A DNA stretch of 64,000 nucleotides from 1-14-2-50-31-20 sp964617555 (GCA_964617555.1 CAZTYP010000033.1:10231-74230); one strand, 5' to 3'. Counted from the stretch's first letter, positions 1-9,508 are shown. Made by a program: numbers and translations. Notes: generated from the letters alone by a model not told the origin.

Positions 1-1236
1 CTTTACGGAGAAACTCCGAAAACATTAGAACATCAAAAAAAACGTTACAAACAAATAATAACAAAACATTTAAATAATTTCGGAAATACCAAAGGTGTTT
101 TTTTCAGCACCCCCGGCCGTGTGGAATTAAGCGGTAACCATACCGACCACAATTCAGGCAAAGTCCTTTCAGCCGCAATAAATTTGGATATAATTGCTTT
201 TGCCGATAAAACTGAAAACAATCTGGTCACACTATATTCCGAAAAATACAAAAAGCCTTTTATTGTTGATTTACAAAACTTGGAAATCAACAAAGAAGAA
301 ACGGGAAGTACGTCCGCATTAATCCGCGGAGTTGCAAAGAGTTTGGCAAATATGGGTTATAACATAGGCGGATTTAATGCAACCGTTACAAGTAATGTAA
401 TGATAGGAAGCGGTTTAAGTTCTTCGGCTTCTATTGAAATTTTACTTGGAACAATTTTTAATTATTTTTTTAACAGTTCAAAAATTTCTCCGTTGGAACT
501 TGCAAAAGCCGGTCAATTTGCCGAAAATATTTTTTTCGGCAAACCATGCGGATTAATGGATCAATTAACAATTGCTTTTGGGGGTATTACAAAAATAGAT
601 TTTAAAAATCCGGAATTCCCTGTTGTTAAAAAAATTGATTTTAACTTTTCCGAAACCGGATATCGAATGGTTGTTGTAAATACAGGCAGTAATCACGAAG
701 ACTTAACCGACGACTATGCGTCAATCCCCTCCGAAATGAAAGCGGTGGCAAAAGCACTCGGCAAAAATGTTTGTCGCAAAATCAATTATAAAATGGTTCT
801 TGCCAATATGCAACTCCTCCGTTCCGAAATAGGAGATAGAGCAATATTGCGGACATTACATTTCTTTGAGGAAAACAACAGAATTGAGAATCTAAGTAAC
901 GCCCTAATTAATAACGATTTCAATAACTTTTTAAAGTTAATAACCGATTCGGGCAATTCATCTTTTAAATGGCTTCAAAACATTTATTCCCCGACTAACC
1001 CTAAAAATCAAAGCATAAGTATTGCCCTTGCAGTTACGGAAAAAATGCTTGGAAAAGAAGGTGCCTACAGGGTACACGGTGGAGGATTTGCAGGAACAAT
1101 TTTGGTTTTTCTTCCTTTCAAAAAAGTTAATGAGTATAAAAATACGATGGAAGCCGTCTTTGGGAAAAATTCTGTTATCGAACTTTCTATTCGTGAATGC
1201 GGACCTTATGTTTTTATGCCTTCCGAAAATATATAG
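1..1236 (+). CDS. galK: Galactokinase, 5' end cut by window edge
   Basis: This enzyme phosphorylates galactose at C1 with ATP, the entry step of the Leloir pathway. The frame is open from base 1, so the N-terminus lies outside the window; the GTG at 121 is internal, because the galactokinase signature (PGRVELSGNHTDHN) spans it. A GHMP-kinase ATP loop (GSGLSSSAS, bases 409-435) and the C-terminal glycine-rich motif (VHGGGFAGT, about 1072-1098) follow. The GNHTDH form of the sugar-binding motif, rather than GEHTDY, is as I recall it from clostridial-type galactokinases. The gene lies upstream of a UDP-glucose dehydrogenase on the same strand, which fits a sugar-nucleotide context. Family assignment is firm; galactose as the substrate is from the family. 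Confidence 0.93.
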   Translation, partial: LYGETPKTLEHQKKRYKQIITKHLNNFGNTKGVFFSTPGRVELSGNHTDHNSGKVLSAAINLDIIAFADKTENNLVTLYSEKYKKPFIVDLQNLEINKEETGSTSALIRGVAKSLANMGYNIGGFNATVTSNVMIGSGLSSSASIEILLGTIFNYFFNSSKISPLELAKAGQFAENIFFGKPCGLMDQLTIAFGGITKIDFKNPEFPVVKKIDFNFSETGYRMVVVNTGSNHEDLTDDYASIPSEMKAVAKALGKNVCRKINYKMVLANMQLLRSEIGDRAILRTLHFFEENNRIENLSNALINNDFNNFLKLITDSGNSSFKWLQNIYSPTNPKNQSISIALAVTEKMLGKEGAYRVHGGGFAGTILVFLPFKKVNEYKNTMEAVFGKNSVIELSIRECGPYVFMPSENI

Positions 1237-1364
1237 TTCTTATATAATAACAAGAATCCTTAATATTATTTTGGATAGTGATTATTTATTATTCTATTTT
1301 TGTAATTGTTATTTCCTTTTCAATAAATATTAAAAAAAATTATTTTTAAAATTAAGAGAGTTTT

Positions 1365-2729
1365 ATGGATTTTGAAAAAAAGATTGTTTGCATAGGCGCA
1401 GGATATGTCGGCGGGCCCACAATGACAATGATAGCCGACAAATGTCCCGATTATAAAATAACTATTGTTGATATTAACAAAGAAAAAATTTCCGCATGGC
1501 AAACAGATAACTTGCCAATCTATGAACCCGGATTATTGGCCGTTGTAAAACGTGTTCGCGGAAAAAATCTTTTCTTTTCCACCGATATCCCTAAAGAGAT
1601 TAATGAAGCAGATATAATTTTTGTTTCGGTTAACACTCCCACAAAAACATTCGGAGAAGGGAAGGGAAAAGCCTCGGATTTACAGTTCATCGAAAAAACC
1701 GCCCATTCTATTGTTGAAGCCTCCGACTCAAATAAAATTGTAGTGGAAAAAAGCACACTGCCTGTAAAAACAGCGGAAGCATTGGAAAAGATTTTAAACA
1801 GCAATGATAAAGGAATTCACTTTGACGTTGTTTCCAATCCCGAGTTTTTAGCCGAAGGAACGGCAATGAGGGACTTGGAAAATCCTGACAGAGTATTAAT
1901 CGGCTCGCGCGAATCAGAATCAGGACTTGAAGCACGTAAGGCCATTGTTGATATTTATAAACATTGGGTGCCGGAAGAAAAGATAATAACCAGCAATGTT
2001 TGGAGCTCCGAATTATCCAAACTTGTTGCAAACGCTTTTCTTGCTCAAAGAATTTCCTCAATAAATTCCATATCCGCACTATGCGAAAAAACCGGTGCAG
2101 ATATAAAAGAGATTAGCAACGCAATTGGTGCTGACAGTAGAATAGGAAACAGATTTTTAAATGCCTCAATTGGGTTTGGCGGTTCTTGTTTTAAGAAAGA
2201 TATTTTAAATCTTGTTTATATCTCGGAAACCCTCGGCTTAGCAGAGGTTGCCGAATATTGGGAAAATGTAATTAAAATGAACGAATACCAAGAACGCCGT
2301 TTTGTAAAAAGGATGTTGGAAACAATGTTTAATACATTAGCCGGTAAAAAAATCACCTTGTTTGGATTTGCATTTAAAGCCAACACCGGAGATACACGGG
2401 AAACCCCTGCATATTATATTACCAAAATGTTGTTGGAAGAACATGCAGAGGTTTATATAACCGATCCGAAAGCATTACCCAATGCAAAAATAGATTTGGC
2501 TGAATACGGCGATAAAATAAAATACGTTGAAGACCCGTACGAAGCAGCCAAGAGAGCCGATGCCATTGCAATAATGACGGAATGGGAAATATATAAAGAA
2601 CTGGACTACTCAAAACTTTATAGCGAAATGAGAAAACCCGCACATCTTTACGACGGCAGAAACATTTTAGACCACGCAAAATTAAAAGAGATTGGCTTTG
2701 ACGTTCATTCCATAGGAAAGCAAATATAA
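1365..2729 (+). CDS. ugd: UDP-glucose 6-dehydrogenase, animal-like type
   Basis: It oxidises UDP-glucose to UDP-glucuronate with two NAD+, supplying a precursor for surface polysaccharides. The Rossmann motif GAGYVGG is at residues 11-17, the catalytic cysteine at 275 in GFGGSCFKKD, and the C-terminal UDP-binding domain carries GFAFKANTGDTRE. At 454 residues it is longer than many short bacterial Ugd proteins. Blocks such as LPIYEPGL, SVNTPTKT, SNPEFLAEGTA, NAFLAQRISSINSISALCE and NLVY are, from memory, nearly identical to animal UGDH, so it belongs to the eukaryote-like branch. The ATG follows a weak purine tract (AAGAGAG). A strong bidirectional hairpin lies just downstream. Function is firm. 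Confidence 0.95.
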   Translation: MDFEKKIVCIGAGYVGGPTMTMIADKCPDYKITIVDINKEKISAWQTDNLPIYEPGLLAVVKRVRGKNLFFSTDIPKEINEADIIFVSVNTPTKTFGEGKGKASDLQFIEKTAHSIVEASDSNKIVVEKSTLPVKTAEALEKILNSNDKGIHFDVVSNPEFLAEGTAMRDLENPDRVLIGSRESESGLEARKAIVDIYKHWVPEEKIITSNVWSSELSKLVANAFLAQRISSINSISALCEKTGADIKEISNAIGADSRIGNRFLNASIGFGGSCFKKDILNLVYISETLGLAEVAEYWENVIKMNEYQERRFVKRMLETMFNTLAGKKITLFGFAFKANTGDTRETPAYYITKMLLEEHAEVYITDPKALPNAKIDLAEYGDKIKYVEDPYEAAKRADAIAIMTEWEIYKELDYSKLYSEMRKPAHLYDGRNILDHAKLKEIGFDVHSIGKQI

Positions 2730-2733
2730 TAAC

Positions 2734-2762
2734 AAAACCACACATACCGTGCGTGTGGTTTT
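2734..2762. terminator. Bidirectional intrinsic terminator
   Basis: A perfect 10-bp inverted repeat (AAAACCACAC and GTGTGGTTTT) encloses a 9-nt loop. It lies between the convergent stops of the UDP-glucose dehydrogenase and the ArsC-like gene. The A and T runs at the arms give a U-rich tail in either direction. Confidence 0.85.
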
Positions 2763-2765
2763 TAA

Positions 2766-3116
2766 TTAAAGTATTTCATCAATCTTTTCCGGAGGCTTTG
2801 CCAGAACGGCTTTATTCCCCTTTTCTACAATGGGGCGCTCAATTAAGTTTGGGTTTGCAAGCATAAAATCTATTATTTCCGCTTGAGTATATTTTTTGTT
2901 TTTAAAATCCAACTCTTTATATTGTTTATCTCTTTTACGGATAAGCTCTTCGGCTTTCATTCCGGTTTTTTTAATTAATGATTTTAATTTTGTTTTTGTA
3001 AACGGAGTATCAAAAAACTTTACTATTTCAAAATCTACGCCTTTTTCTTCGAGATATTTTAATCCCTTTCTGCTTGTTGCACAAGTGGGCTTATGATAAA
3101 TTTTAATTTCCGCCAT
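2766..3116 (-). CDS. ArsC/Spx-family thioredoxin-fold protein
   Basis: A 116-residue protein of the ArsC-like thioredoxin-fold family, the usual length. Cys12 sits in PTCATSRK, a CxxS arrangement like glutaredoxin-coupled arsenate reductases rather than the CxxC of Spx. A late NLIERPIV segment supplies the conserved arginine of the family, and the C-terminal 'KPPEKIDEIL' tail is typical. Arsenate reduction is possible, but no ars genes are nearby, and many family members (YffB-like) have no proven arsenate role. A strong Shine-Dalgarno (AAGGAG) lies six bases before the ATG. The low-molecular-weight phosphatase ends its reading just upstream on the same strand (27-nt gap), so the two probably share a transcript. 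Confidence 0.85.
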   Translation of the reverse strand: MAEIKIYHKPTCATSRKGLKYLEEKGVDFEIVKFFDTPFTKTKLKSLIKKTGMKAEELIRKRDKQYKELDFKNKKYTQAEIIDFMLANPNLIERPIVEKGNKAVLAKPPEKIDEIL

Positions 3117-3143
3117 TTTTTCTCCTTTAATTTTATTGTTTTT

Positions 3144-3626
3144 TTATATCCTTAGATTATTTTTTTTAACAACAAATTTCAGCAATCCAGAACATGCATC
3201 TTCAAGTAAATCCAAAACATATTCAAAACCTTGTTCGCCTCCGTAATACGGATCGGGAACTTCTTCCTCGGTAAATTTATTTGCAAATTGCATCATCATA
3301 AAAATTTTATTTCCGTATTTCTCTTCTGAATCAAGATGTAAAAGATCACTATAATTGGATTTATCCATTGCAATAATGTAATCGAATTTTTCAAAATCGG
3401 AATATTTAATTTGTCGTGCAATGCTTGTTAAATTATATCCGCGCTTTGCCGCATGTTTTTGCATTCGCGCATCGGCAGGTTCTCCCGTATGATATGCAAT
3501 TGTTCCTGCGGAATCACATTTAATTTGATTTTCCAAATTATATTTTTTAATTAGTGCATTCATTACGGCTTCGCCCGAAGGAGAACGACAAATATTTCCC
3601 ATACATACAAATAAAATTGATATCAT
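3144..3626 (-). CDS. Low-molecular-weight protein-tyrosine phosphatase
   Basis: A cytoplasmic phosphatase of the LMW-PTP family, 160 residues, the usual length. The P-loop CMGNICRS places the nucleophile at Cys8 and the phosphate-binding arginine at 14; the general acid is Asp125 in VPDPYYGG. These are all the catalytic elements. LMW-PTPs often dephosphorylate tyrosine kinases of exopolysaccharide export, or unknown substrates. No Wzc-like kinase is visible here, so the target is open. It is divergent from the PLP enzyme at 3691 with a 64-bp shared upstream region, and precedes the ArsC-like gene; both families have been described as redox or arsenate related, but that link is only suggestive. 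Confidence 0.93.
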   Translation of the reverse strand: MISILFVCMGNICRSPSGEAVMNALIKKYNLENQIKCDSAGTIAYHTGEPADARMQKHAAKRGYNLTSIARQIKYSDFEKFDYIIAMDKSNYSDLLHLDSEEKYGNKIFMMMQFANKFTEEEVPDPYYGGEQGFEYVLDLLEDACSGLLKFVVKKNNLRI

Positions 3627-3690
3627 ATTATTATCTTTGTTATTTTGAAAATGAAATTATAATATAATTTTAAAAAAGAGATTCTTAAAT

Positions 3691-4620
3691 ATGTTTAACT
3701 ATTCCAAATATATCAAAGAAGAGAACGCAAAAATTGTTCCGGTAAAATTACCCGGGGTTACAAAAAACATAAAAGTGTTTATGAAACGTACCGAACTCGT
3801 GCACCCCATAATATCCGGTAATAAATGGTATAAAATGAAATATAACATTGATGAAATGCTAAAACAAAAGAAAGATACACTTCTTACATTCGGCGGTGCT
3901 TTTTCCAATCACATTCATGCTACCGCCGAAGCGGGAAAATTATTCGGCTTTAAAACCATCGGTATTATTAGAGGCGAGGAATATGAACCACTAAATATTA
4001 CGTTGCAACACGCAAAAAAGAACGGTTTGGAATTACATTATATAAACAGAACAAAATTTAGAGAACGCGATACAAAGGAGTTTATTGACGAACTAAAAGA
4101 TAAATTCGGAGATGTTTATATTCTTCCTCTGGGAGGTACAAACACAATTGCATTAAAAGGTTGTGCCGAAATTGTGGAAACCGTTGATATTGATTTTGAT
4201 TATATCTGTTCCGCATCCGGCAGCGGAGGAACTTTTGCCGGTATTGTTGCCGGTTTGGACGGAAAACAAAAGGGAATTGTTTTTCCCGCATTGAAAGGGG
4301 GAGAGTTCTTAAAAAAGATAATCGAAAATCTTGTTTATAATTATACGGGGAAACGTTATAATAATTGGGAAATAAATACCGATTATCACTTTGGGGGGTT
4401 TGCAAAATTAACAACAGAGCTTGTAAATTTTACAACAGAATTTGAAAAGCTAAACGGTTTTCCATTAGATTATATTTATACAAATAAAATGATGTACGGT
4501 ATAGCCGATTTAATTCAAAAGGGTTTTTTTAATGAAGGAGAAAAGATAATTGCAGTCCATTCCGGCGGATTACAAGGCAATGAGGGAATGAAAAGCAGAT
4601 TTAATTCTTTATTAAAATAA
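3691..4620 (+). CDS. PLP-dependent D-cysteine desulfhydrase / ACC deaminase family enzyme
   Basis: A fold-type II PLP enzyme of the 1-aminocyclopropane-1-carboxylate deaminase/D-cysteine desulfhydrase family, 309 residues. SGNKWYK (residues 42-48) carries the PLP lysine, probably Lys45; GGAFSNH (68-74) is the substrate/PLP-loop motif; SASGSGGTFAGIVAGL is the phosphate-binding glycine loop. Family members break down D-cysteine to pyruvate, sulfide and ammonia, or deaminate ACC; sequence alone does not separate these. In bacteria without plant association, desulfhydrase is the more likely activity. It stands alone, followed by the convergent MATE gene. Confidence 0.87.
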   Translation: MFNYSKYIKEENAKIVPVKLPGVTKNIKVFMKRTELVHPIISGNKWYKMKYNIDEMLKQKKDTLLTFGGAFSNHIHATAEAGKLFGFKTIGIIRGEEYEPLNITLQHAKKNGLELHYINRTKFRERDTKEFIDELKDKFGDVYILPLGGTNTIALKGCAEIVETVDIDFDYICSASGSGGTFAGIVAGLDGKQKGIVFPALKGGEFLKKIIENLVYNYTGKRYNNWEINTDYHFGGFAKLTTELVNFTTEFEKLNGFPLDYIYTNKMMYGIADLIQKGFFNEGEKIIAVHSGGLQGNEGMKSRFNSLLK

Positions 4621-4630
4621 TTTATTTTAT

Positions 4631-5965
4631 TTACAATTTTGATTTGTGTAAAAAGTTTTGAAATCGTAAAAAGAAAAGGAAGGCCGCAAGTGATAACCCC
4701 ACAACAAAACTTATCCAAACTCCTTGTACACCAAGCCCGAAAGTAAATCCGAGCAAATAAGCTACGGGTAATCCGAAAACCCAAAATGCAATAAAAGCAA
4801 TTATCATTGTAATCGTAATATCGGTAAGCCCTCTTAAAATACTAACCCCAACAACTTGTAGTCCGTCAACAATTTGAAAAATTCCGGCAATTACAATTAA
4901 GGAAGAGGCAATTTCTATTACGTTCTTATTATCAATATAAAGCGTCGGCAAAAAGTTCCGTAATAAAACAAAAAGTATTGCAAATCCGGTTTGAATAGCG
5001 GCAATAATAAAAAGGGCTGTATACGCTGCATTTTTTATTCCGGCTAAATCACGTTTTCCGTAATAATATCCAACCCGAATGGTTGCGGCCATTCCCACGC
5101 CAAGCCCAACCATATATGTAATTGATGCAAGATTCATAGCAATTTGGTGTGCGGCAAGTTCGTTTGTACCAATCCACCCAATCATTACCGCCGCAAAAGC
5201 AAAACCTCCAACTTCAAAAAACATTTGAAATCCGCTTGGAATACCAAGTTGAATAATTTGTTTAATCATTTTTCCGTTTATGTTTTTAAAACGTAATGAA
5301 GGATTATATTTTTTAAATGATTTTGAATTATGTATATAAAGAAAAATCGTAATCGCTATAAAAATACGGGTAAGCAGAGTTGAATACCCGGCTCCGTCCA
5401 ATTCCATTTTAGGAAAACCAAGGTTACCGTAAATAAAAACCCAGTTGCCGAAAGCGTTGATAATATTGGAGAATAATAAAATTACCATAGGCGGCTTTGT
5501 AAAAGAAAGCCCCTCGGCAAATTGTTTGTATGTTTGAAAAATCATAAAAGGAATAATTGATATGCTCAATATTTCAAGATATGATTTCGCATAACGTGCA
5601 ACTTCAGGAGGCTGGTTCATATAATTAATTAAATCCGCTAAAAAATACACAACAAGCATCAACAATACGGAAAAGATTACGTTAACCAATAATCCCTGCC
5701 GCAAAATTACTCCGCACTCCTTGTTATTACCCGCTCCCTTTGCAATGGAAATAAGAGGCGTTAGAGCAACGCTTATTCCTATCCCCAAAACAAGCACCAA
5801 AAGAATCAATCCGTTTACCAACGAAGAAGCGGCAAGCGGAACAGCGCCAACACGCCCCACCATTACCGTATCAACAACACCGAGCATCATATGCCCCAAT
5901 TGCCCTATTACAACGGGGTAAGCTAATAATGCGGTCTCTTTTATATGAAACTTATATCCGTTCAT
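4631..5965 (-). CDS. MATE-family cation-coupled multidrug exporter
   Basis: An inner-membrane antiporter of 444 residues with about twelve hydrophobic segments, the standard MATE size. The N-terminal half has MLGVVDTVMVGRVG and the segment around LISIAKGAGN, both typical of NorM-type MATE proteins; the second half repeats this architecture (AAHQIAMNLAS, GMAATIRVGYYYGKRD). It would export cationic drugs or organic cations using Na+ or H+. It is convergent with the PLP enzyme (10-bp gap) and divergent from the LIM peptidase (54-bp gap), so it appears to be a single-gene transcript. Substrate cannot be told from sequence. Confidence 0.92.
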   Translation of the reverse strand: MNGYKFHIKETALLAYPVVIGQLGHMMLGVVDTVMVGRVGAVPLAASSLVNGLILLVLVLGIGISVALTPLISIAKGAGNNKECGVILRQGLLVNVIFSVLLMLVVYFLADLINYMNQPPEVARYAKSYLEILSISIIPFMIFQTYKQFAEGLSFTKPPMVILLFSNIINAFGNWVFIYGNLGFPKMELDGAGYSTLLTRIFIAITIFLYIHNSKSFKKYNPSLRFKNINGKMIKQIIQLGIPSGFQMFFEVGGFAFAAVMIGWIGTNELAAHQIAMNLASITYMVGLGVGMAATIRVGYYYGKRDLAGIKNAAYTALFIIAAIQTGFAILFVLLRNFLPTLYIDNKNVIEIASSLIVIAGIFQIVDGLQVVGVSILRGLTDITITMIIAFIAFWVFGLPVAYLLGFTFGLGVQGVWISFVVGLSLAAFLFFLRFQNFLHKSKL

Positions 5966-6019
5966 TTAATGTTTTATTAGATTTACATAGTAAATTTAAA
6001 AGAATAACATTACAATATA

Positions 6020-6982
6020 ATGAGCAATTCAATTAAAATTTTATTTACGCTTCTCTTTTTTGTATCAATGGCTCTCGGACAAAATCTTAAGTGCACATAC
6101 TGCAACAAAGAGATAACCGGAAAATACATTGTTGTAGACGGAAAACCTTATCATAAAAATCATTTCAAATGTGCCAACTGCGGTAAAACCATTACAGGAA
6201 ATTATTATAAGAAAAATGGTAATTATTATGATAAAAACTGTTTTGAAAAATTATTTATGCCCAAGTGTGCCGTATGTAACAAACCCATAAACGGTGAGTA
6301 TTATACGGATTTGTACGGTATGAAAATTCACAAATATCACGAAAACGAATTACCCCGTTGCGATAATTGCAACAGAATAATATCAGAAAGAACAACACAC
6401 GGCGGCGTAAAATATAAAGACGGCAGAAATATTTGTAATTTATGTTACGCTAAAAAACTGAGCACGCAAGCGGAATATGAAAAATCATTAAAAAAAGTTG
6501 TAGCACGATTATCTAACTATAAATTAAAATTTGATGTTGAAAATATTAAGTTAAAAATTGTTAATTTAAAAGAGTTGCAAAAAATTTCCGGCAACAAATA
6601 TTCTAAAAGTATTCAAGGTTTTACCAAAACAAAAATCGAATATTTTTTCGGTAAAAAAACATATACTCATACTATTTACATCCTTTCAGATATTCCGGCC
6701 AAATATGCCGAATCTACAATTGCACACGAATTAATGCATACTTGGCTCAGCAAAAATATCAAAAACAAACTTTCTCCACAATTGGAAGAGGGAAGTTGCA
6801 ATTATATCTCATACACCTATCTTAAATCGGATTACTCGGAAGACGCAAAAAACATTATTAAACAATTAAAACACAACCCAGATAAAATTTACGGAGACGG
6901 TTTCAGAAAAGTTTATAACAGATTTGTAGGTAGAGATTTCGGATTATTTATTGAATACTTAAAAAAACACTCTAATATTTAA
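6020..6982 (+). CDS. Secreted LIM-domain zinc peptidase, DA1-like
   Basis: 320 residues. A signal peptide (residues 1-20, ending ALG) is followed by two LIM zinc fingers and a gluzincin-like peptidase domain. LIM1 ligands: C25, C28, H45, H48 (in place of the usual Cys), C51, C54, D71, C74. LIM2: C83, C86, H104, H107, C114, C117, C139, C142, with a longer spacer. The C-terminal half has HELMH (236-240), EEG (256-258) and YGDGFR, in the same order as the peptidase domain of plant DA1 (HEMMH, EEG, YGDGFR, from memory). DA1 is a ubiquitin-activated LIM peptidase; this version has no ubiquitin-interacting motif and is exported. LIM domains are rare in bacteria. Peptidase activity is inferred from motifs; the substrate is unknown. 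Confidence 0.85.
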   Translation: MSNSIKILFTLLFFVSMALGQNLKCTYCNKEITGKYIVVDGKPYHKNHFKCANCGKTITGNYYKKNGNYYDKNCFEKLFMPKCAVCNKPINGEYYTDLYGMKIHKYHENELPRCDNCNRIISERTTHGGVKYKDGRNICNLCYAKKLSTQAEYEKSLKKVVARLSNYKLKFDVENIKLKIVNLKELQKISGNKYSKSIQGFTKTKIEYFFGKKTYTHTIYILSDIPAKYAESTIAHELMHTWLSKNIKNKLSPQLEEGSCNYISYTYLKSDYSEDAKNIIKQLKHNPDKIYGDGFRKVYNRFVGRDFGLFIEYLKKHSNI

Positions 6983-7136
6983 CAACTTTTTATTCCCTTT
7001 TTAATTCAACTTTTATGCTTTATAAAATTTGTTGCTTTGTAAAATATTTAAACCGAGAACAATTCAAGCTTCTTTCGTACTAAAGAAATTTAAACCACAT
7101 ATTTCCCGAAAATTTCCTACAACCGAAAAAAACAGA

Positions 7137-9506
7137 TTATTCCACAATTATTTCATCTACAAAGATAAAAGCATTCACACCTTCGTATTTATGTCCTTTG
7201 GGGCACTTGCCGATTGTTTTGGCTATTATTTTAACGAATTTTGTATTAATCGGTTTAAAGAAATTTTCGAATTTTTTTATTGCAATTTTTTCTTCTTTTG
7301 TCGAATTTTTAATTTTTTGAGATGCAATCTTTTTATAATTGATACCATTTTTTGAAACCAAAATTTCTATCTCTTTAGGATAAAAAATTCCAGCAGAAAC
7401 ACATTTAAGAAAAGAGATTTCTACTTTACTAATTTCTTGCTCTTTTAATAAATTAATTTCTGCATTTAAATCCACTCCGAAATAACCTTGCCATTCACCG
7501 TTAGTAAAATTTATTGTTCCTCTAACACCATCTGTAAGAGCGTACTCTTTAGCGCCCGGATATCTTTCATCGTAGGGATGTTTTATCTTAACAGCTAATC
7601 CTGTGGCTTTATTTGCCAATACATTTAACTTGCTGGTTTGCGATATTTTTTTATTACCACGGAATGTTGCCGCTTTTATCGTAAGAATTTTATTTACATG
7701 AAACGGCTTTATATATTGTTTGCTTTCGAACGTTGGTTCCGTATTATCCGTTGTGTAACGAATTTCCGTATTTCCTATTTCATTTGCCAATGTTACAATC
7801 AGATTGTGCGCTTTTTTATCCACTTTAAATGTGGCACTTACGTTATATACCGATTTTGAATAATTAATTTCCATTGCATCATAACGTTTTAACTGTTTTT
7901 CCAATCTCTCTGAAAAATTTTTCCAATTTCGTTTTTTTATTTCGCTCCACGCAACTTCGGAAAAAGCTGCAAGGCGCGGAAACATCATATATTCCGCTTG
8001 AGATTGTGTGGAAATATATTCCGTCCATAAATTTGCTTGAATGCCCAAAATATGCTTTCTCTCTTTAACCGTTAAACTCTCTTTTAACGAAGGATCAAAA
8101 GAATAAACTTTTTTAATTTTAATTAAATGATTATTTGCAGCAGGTTCATACTCCGGATCTCCTTGATAACTATCAAAATAACAATAGTTATTCGGAGAAA
8201 GAACCACATCATGTCCTTTACGTGCCGCTTTTATTCCGCCGGTTACTCCCCTCCAAGACATTACCGTTGCCGTTGGACTTAATCCGCCTTCAAGAACTTC
8301 ATCCCAACCAATCAATCTTTTATTTTTGGAAAGAATACTCTTTTCTATTCTGTTGACAAAATATGCTTGAAGTTCTTCAACATTATTTAACCCTTCATCT
8401 TTAATTCGTTTTCGGCATTTGGGGCATTTTTTCCAAGGAGTTTTTTTAACCTCATCTCCTCCAATATGAATATATCTTCCGGGAAACAGAGCGGCTACCT
8501 CCGTAAGAATATTATCTAAAAACTCATATGTATTGTTATTACCCGCACAATATACTCTTCGTTTACCCCATAAACTGCCAACGGGAACCGTAATCGGCTT
8601 ACCCGAACATGAGTATTCAGGGTAAGCGGCCAACGCGGAAGAACAATGCCCCGGCATTTCAATTTCCGGAACAATTGTTATAAATCTATCGGATGCATAT
8701 TTTATAATTTTTTTTATATCTTCTTGAGTATAATATCCGCCATAAGTTGCTTTTTCCCCCTTTTTTTGAGATTCTCTAACGGTATTCCATGGTTGATTTT
8801 CGCGGTCAGCGCGCCACGCTCCTATTTGAGTAAGTTTAGGATATTTATTTATTTCAATTCTCCACCCCTGGTCATCAACTAAATGCCAATGGAAAACATT
8901 TATTTTATGCATCGCAAGATAATCCAGAACTTTGTAAATAAACTCCTTCGAAAAAAAATGTCGTGATACATCCAACATAAACCCACGCCATTTATATTTA
9001 GGAGCATCATCTATTGTAACACAGGGTAATGTAAAAGTAAGGTTTTCTTTTTCGGTATTTGAAAAGACTTCGGGAGGAAGCAATTGCAATATTGTTTGAA
9101 AAGCGTAAAATACTCCATTAGGTTTTGCCGCGTTTATTATAATTTTATTTTTCAAAACAGAAAGCTTATAACCCTCTTTTTTTAAACTCTTATCATGTTT
9201 TATAATAATTAAAGGAGATGTATTTTCGGGGAAACTGTCCGTAATTATTATTTTTAACCCTTTAATATTCTCTAATTTATCTGCAAAAAAATTAATTGCT
9301 TTATTTACCTCAAGGCTATTCCATTCGGAAACAATAAAAATTTTATCGATTGCGATAAAAACTCCTTCTGAAAATTGAACCTTAGCGGGCTCGGGGATAA
9401 CATTAACGAACTGCTCTTTTTTTTGTGAACATCCGTTATGGACCAAGATTAGAATAAATAGAATTACTACGAGAAAAAAATATTTTATTATATCACTCAA
9501 AACCAC
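7137..9506 (-). CDS. GH20 beta-N-acetylhexosaminidase, exported
   Basis: A 789-residue exported glycosidase that removes terminal GlcNAc/GalNAc from chitin-like or glycan substrates. An N-terminal hydrophobic segment ends at HNGC26, a poor lipobox, so it may be a lipoprotein or a simple membrane anchor. A GH20b domain comes next, then the barrel with WHLVDDQGWR and the catalytic pair Asp351-Glu352 in GGDEV. A CHB_HEX_C-like Ig domain (about 560-640) and a C-terminal discoidin-type domain follow. The best start is GTG, two bases after the stop of the GH28 gene, so the two are translationally close and form an operon. An overlapping ATG one base upstream runs straight into a stop. Confidence 0.93.
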   Translation of the reverse strand: MVLSDIIKYFFLVVILFILILVHNGCSQKKEQFVNVIPEPAKVQFSEGVFIAIDKIFIVSEWNSLEVNKAINFFADKLENIKGLKIIITDSFPENTSPLIIIKHDKSLKKEGYKLSVLKNKIIINAAKPNGVFYAFQTILQLLPPEVFSNTEKENLTFTLPCVTIDDAPKYKWRGFMLDVSRHFFSKEFIYKVLDYLAMHKINVFHWHLVDDQGWRIEINKYPKLTQIGAWRADRENQPWNTVRESQKKGEKATYGGYYTQEDIKKIIKYASDRFITIVPEIEMPGHCSSALAAYPEYSCSGKPITVPVGSLWGKRRVYCAGNNNTYEFLDNILTEVAALFPGRYIHIGGDEVKKTPWKKCPKCRKRIKDEGLNNVEELQAYFVNRIEKSILSKNKRLIGWDEVLEGGLSPTATVMSWRGVTGGIKAARKGHDVVLSPNNYCYFDSYQGDPEYEPAANNHLIKIKKVYSFDPSLKESLTVKERKHILGIQANLWTEYISTQSQAEYMMFPRLAAFSEVAWSEIKKRNWKNFSERLEKQLKRYDAMEINYSKSVYNVSATFKVDKKAHNLIVTLANEIGNTEIRYTTDNTEPTFESKQYIKPFHVNKILTIKAATFRGNKKISQTSKLNVLANKATGLAVKIKHPYDERYPGAKEYALTDGVRGTINFTNGEWQGYFGVDLNAEINLLKEQEISKVEISFLKCVSAGIFYPKEIEILVSKNGINYKKIASQKIKNSTKEEKIAIKKFENFFKPINTKFVKIIAKTIGKCPKGHKYEGVNAFIFVDEIIVE

Positions 9507-9508
9507 AT

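Noticed and set aside
121..1236. A galactokinase starting at GTG 121
   Set aside because: The frame is open to base 1 and the signature motif begins upstream of 121, so the gene is cut by the edge.
2766..3116. An arsenic-resistance locus
   Set aside because: No arsR, arsB or ACR3 gene accompanies the ArsC-like protein.
6983..7136. A terminator between the LIM peptidase and GH20 genes
   Set aside because: Only a 6-bp stem near 7071-7086 is visible, too weak to call.
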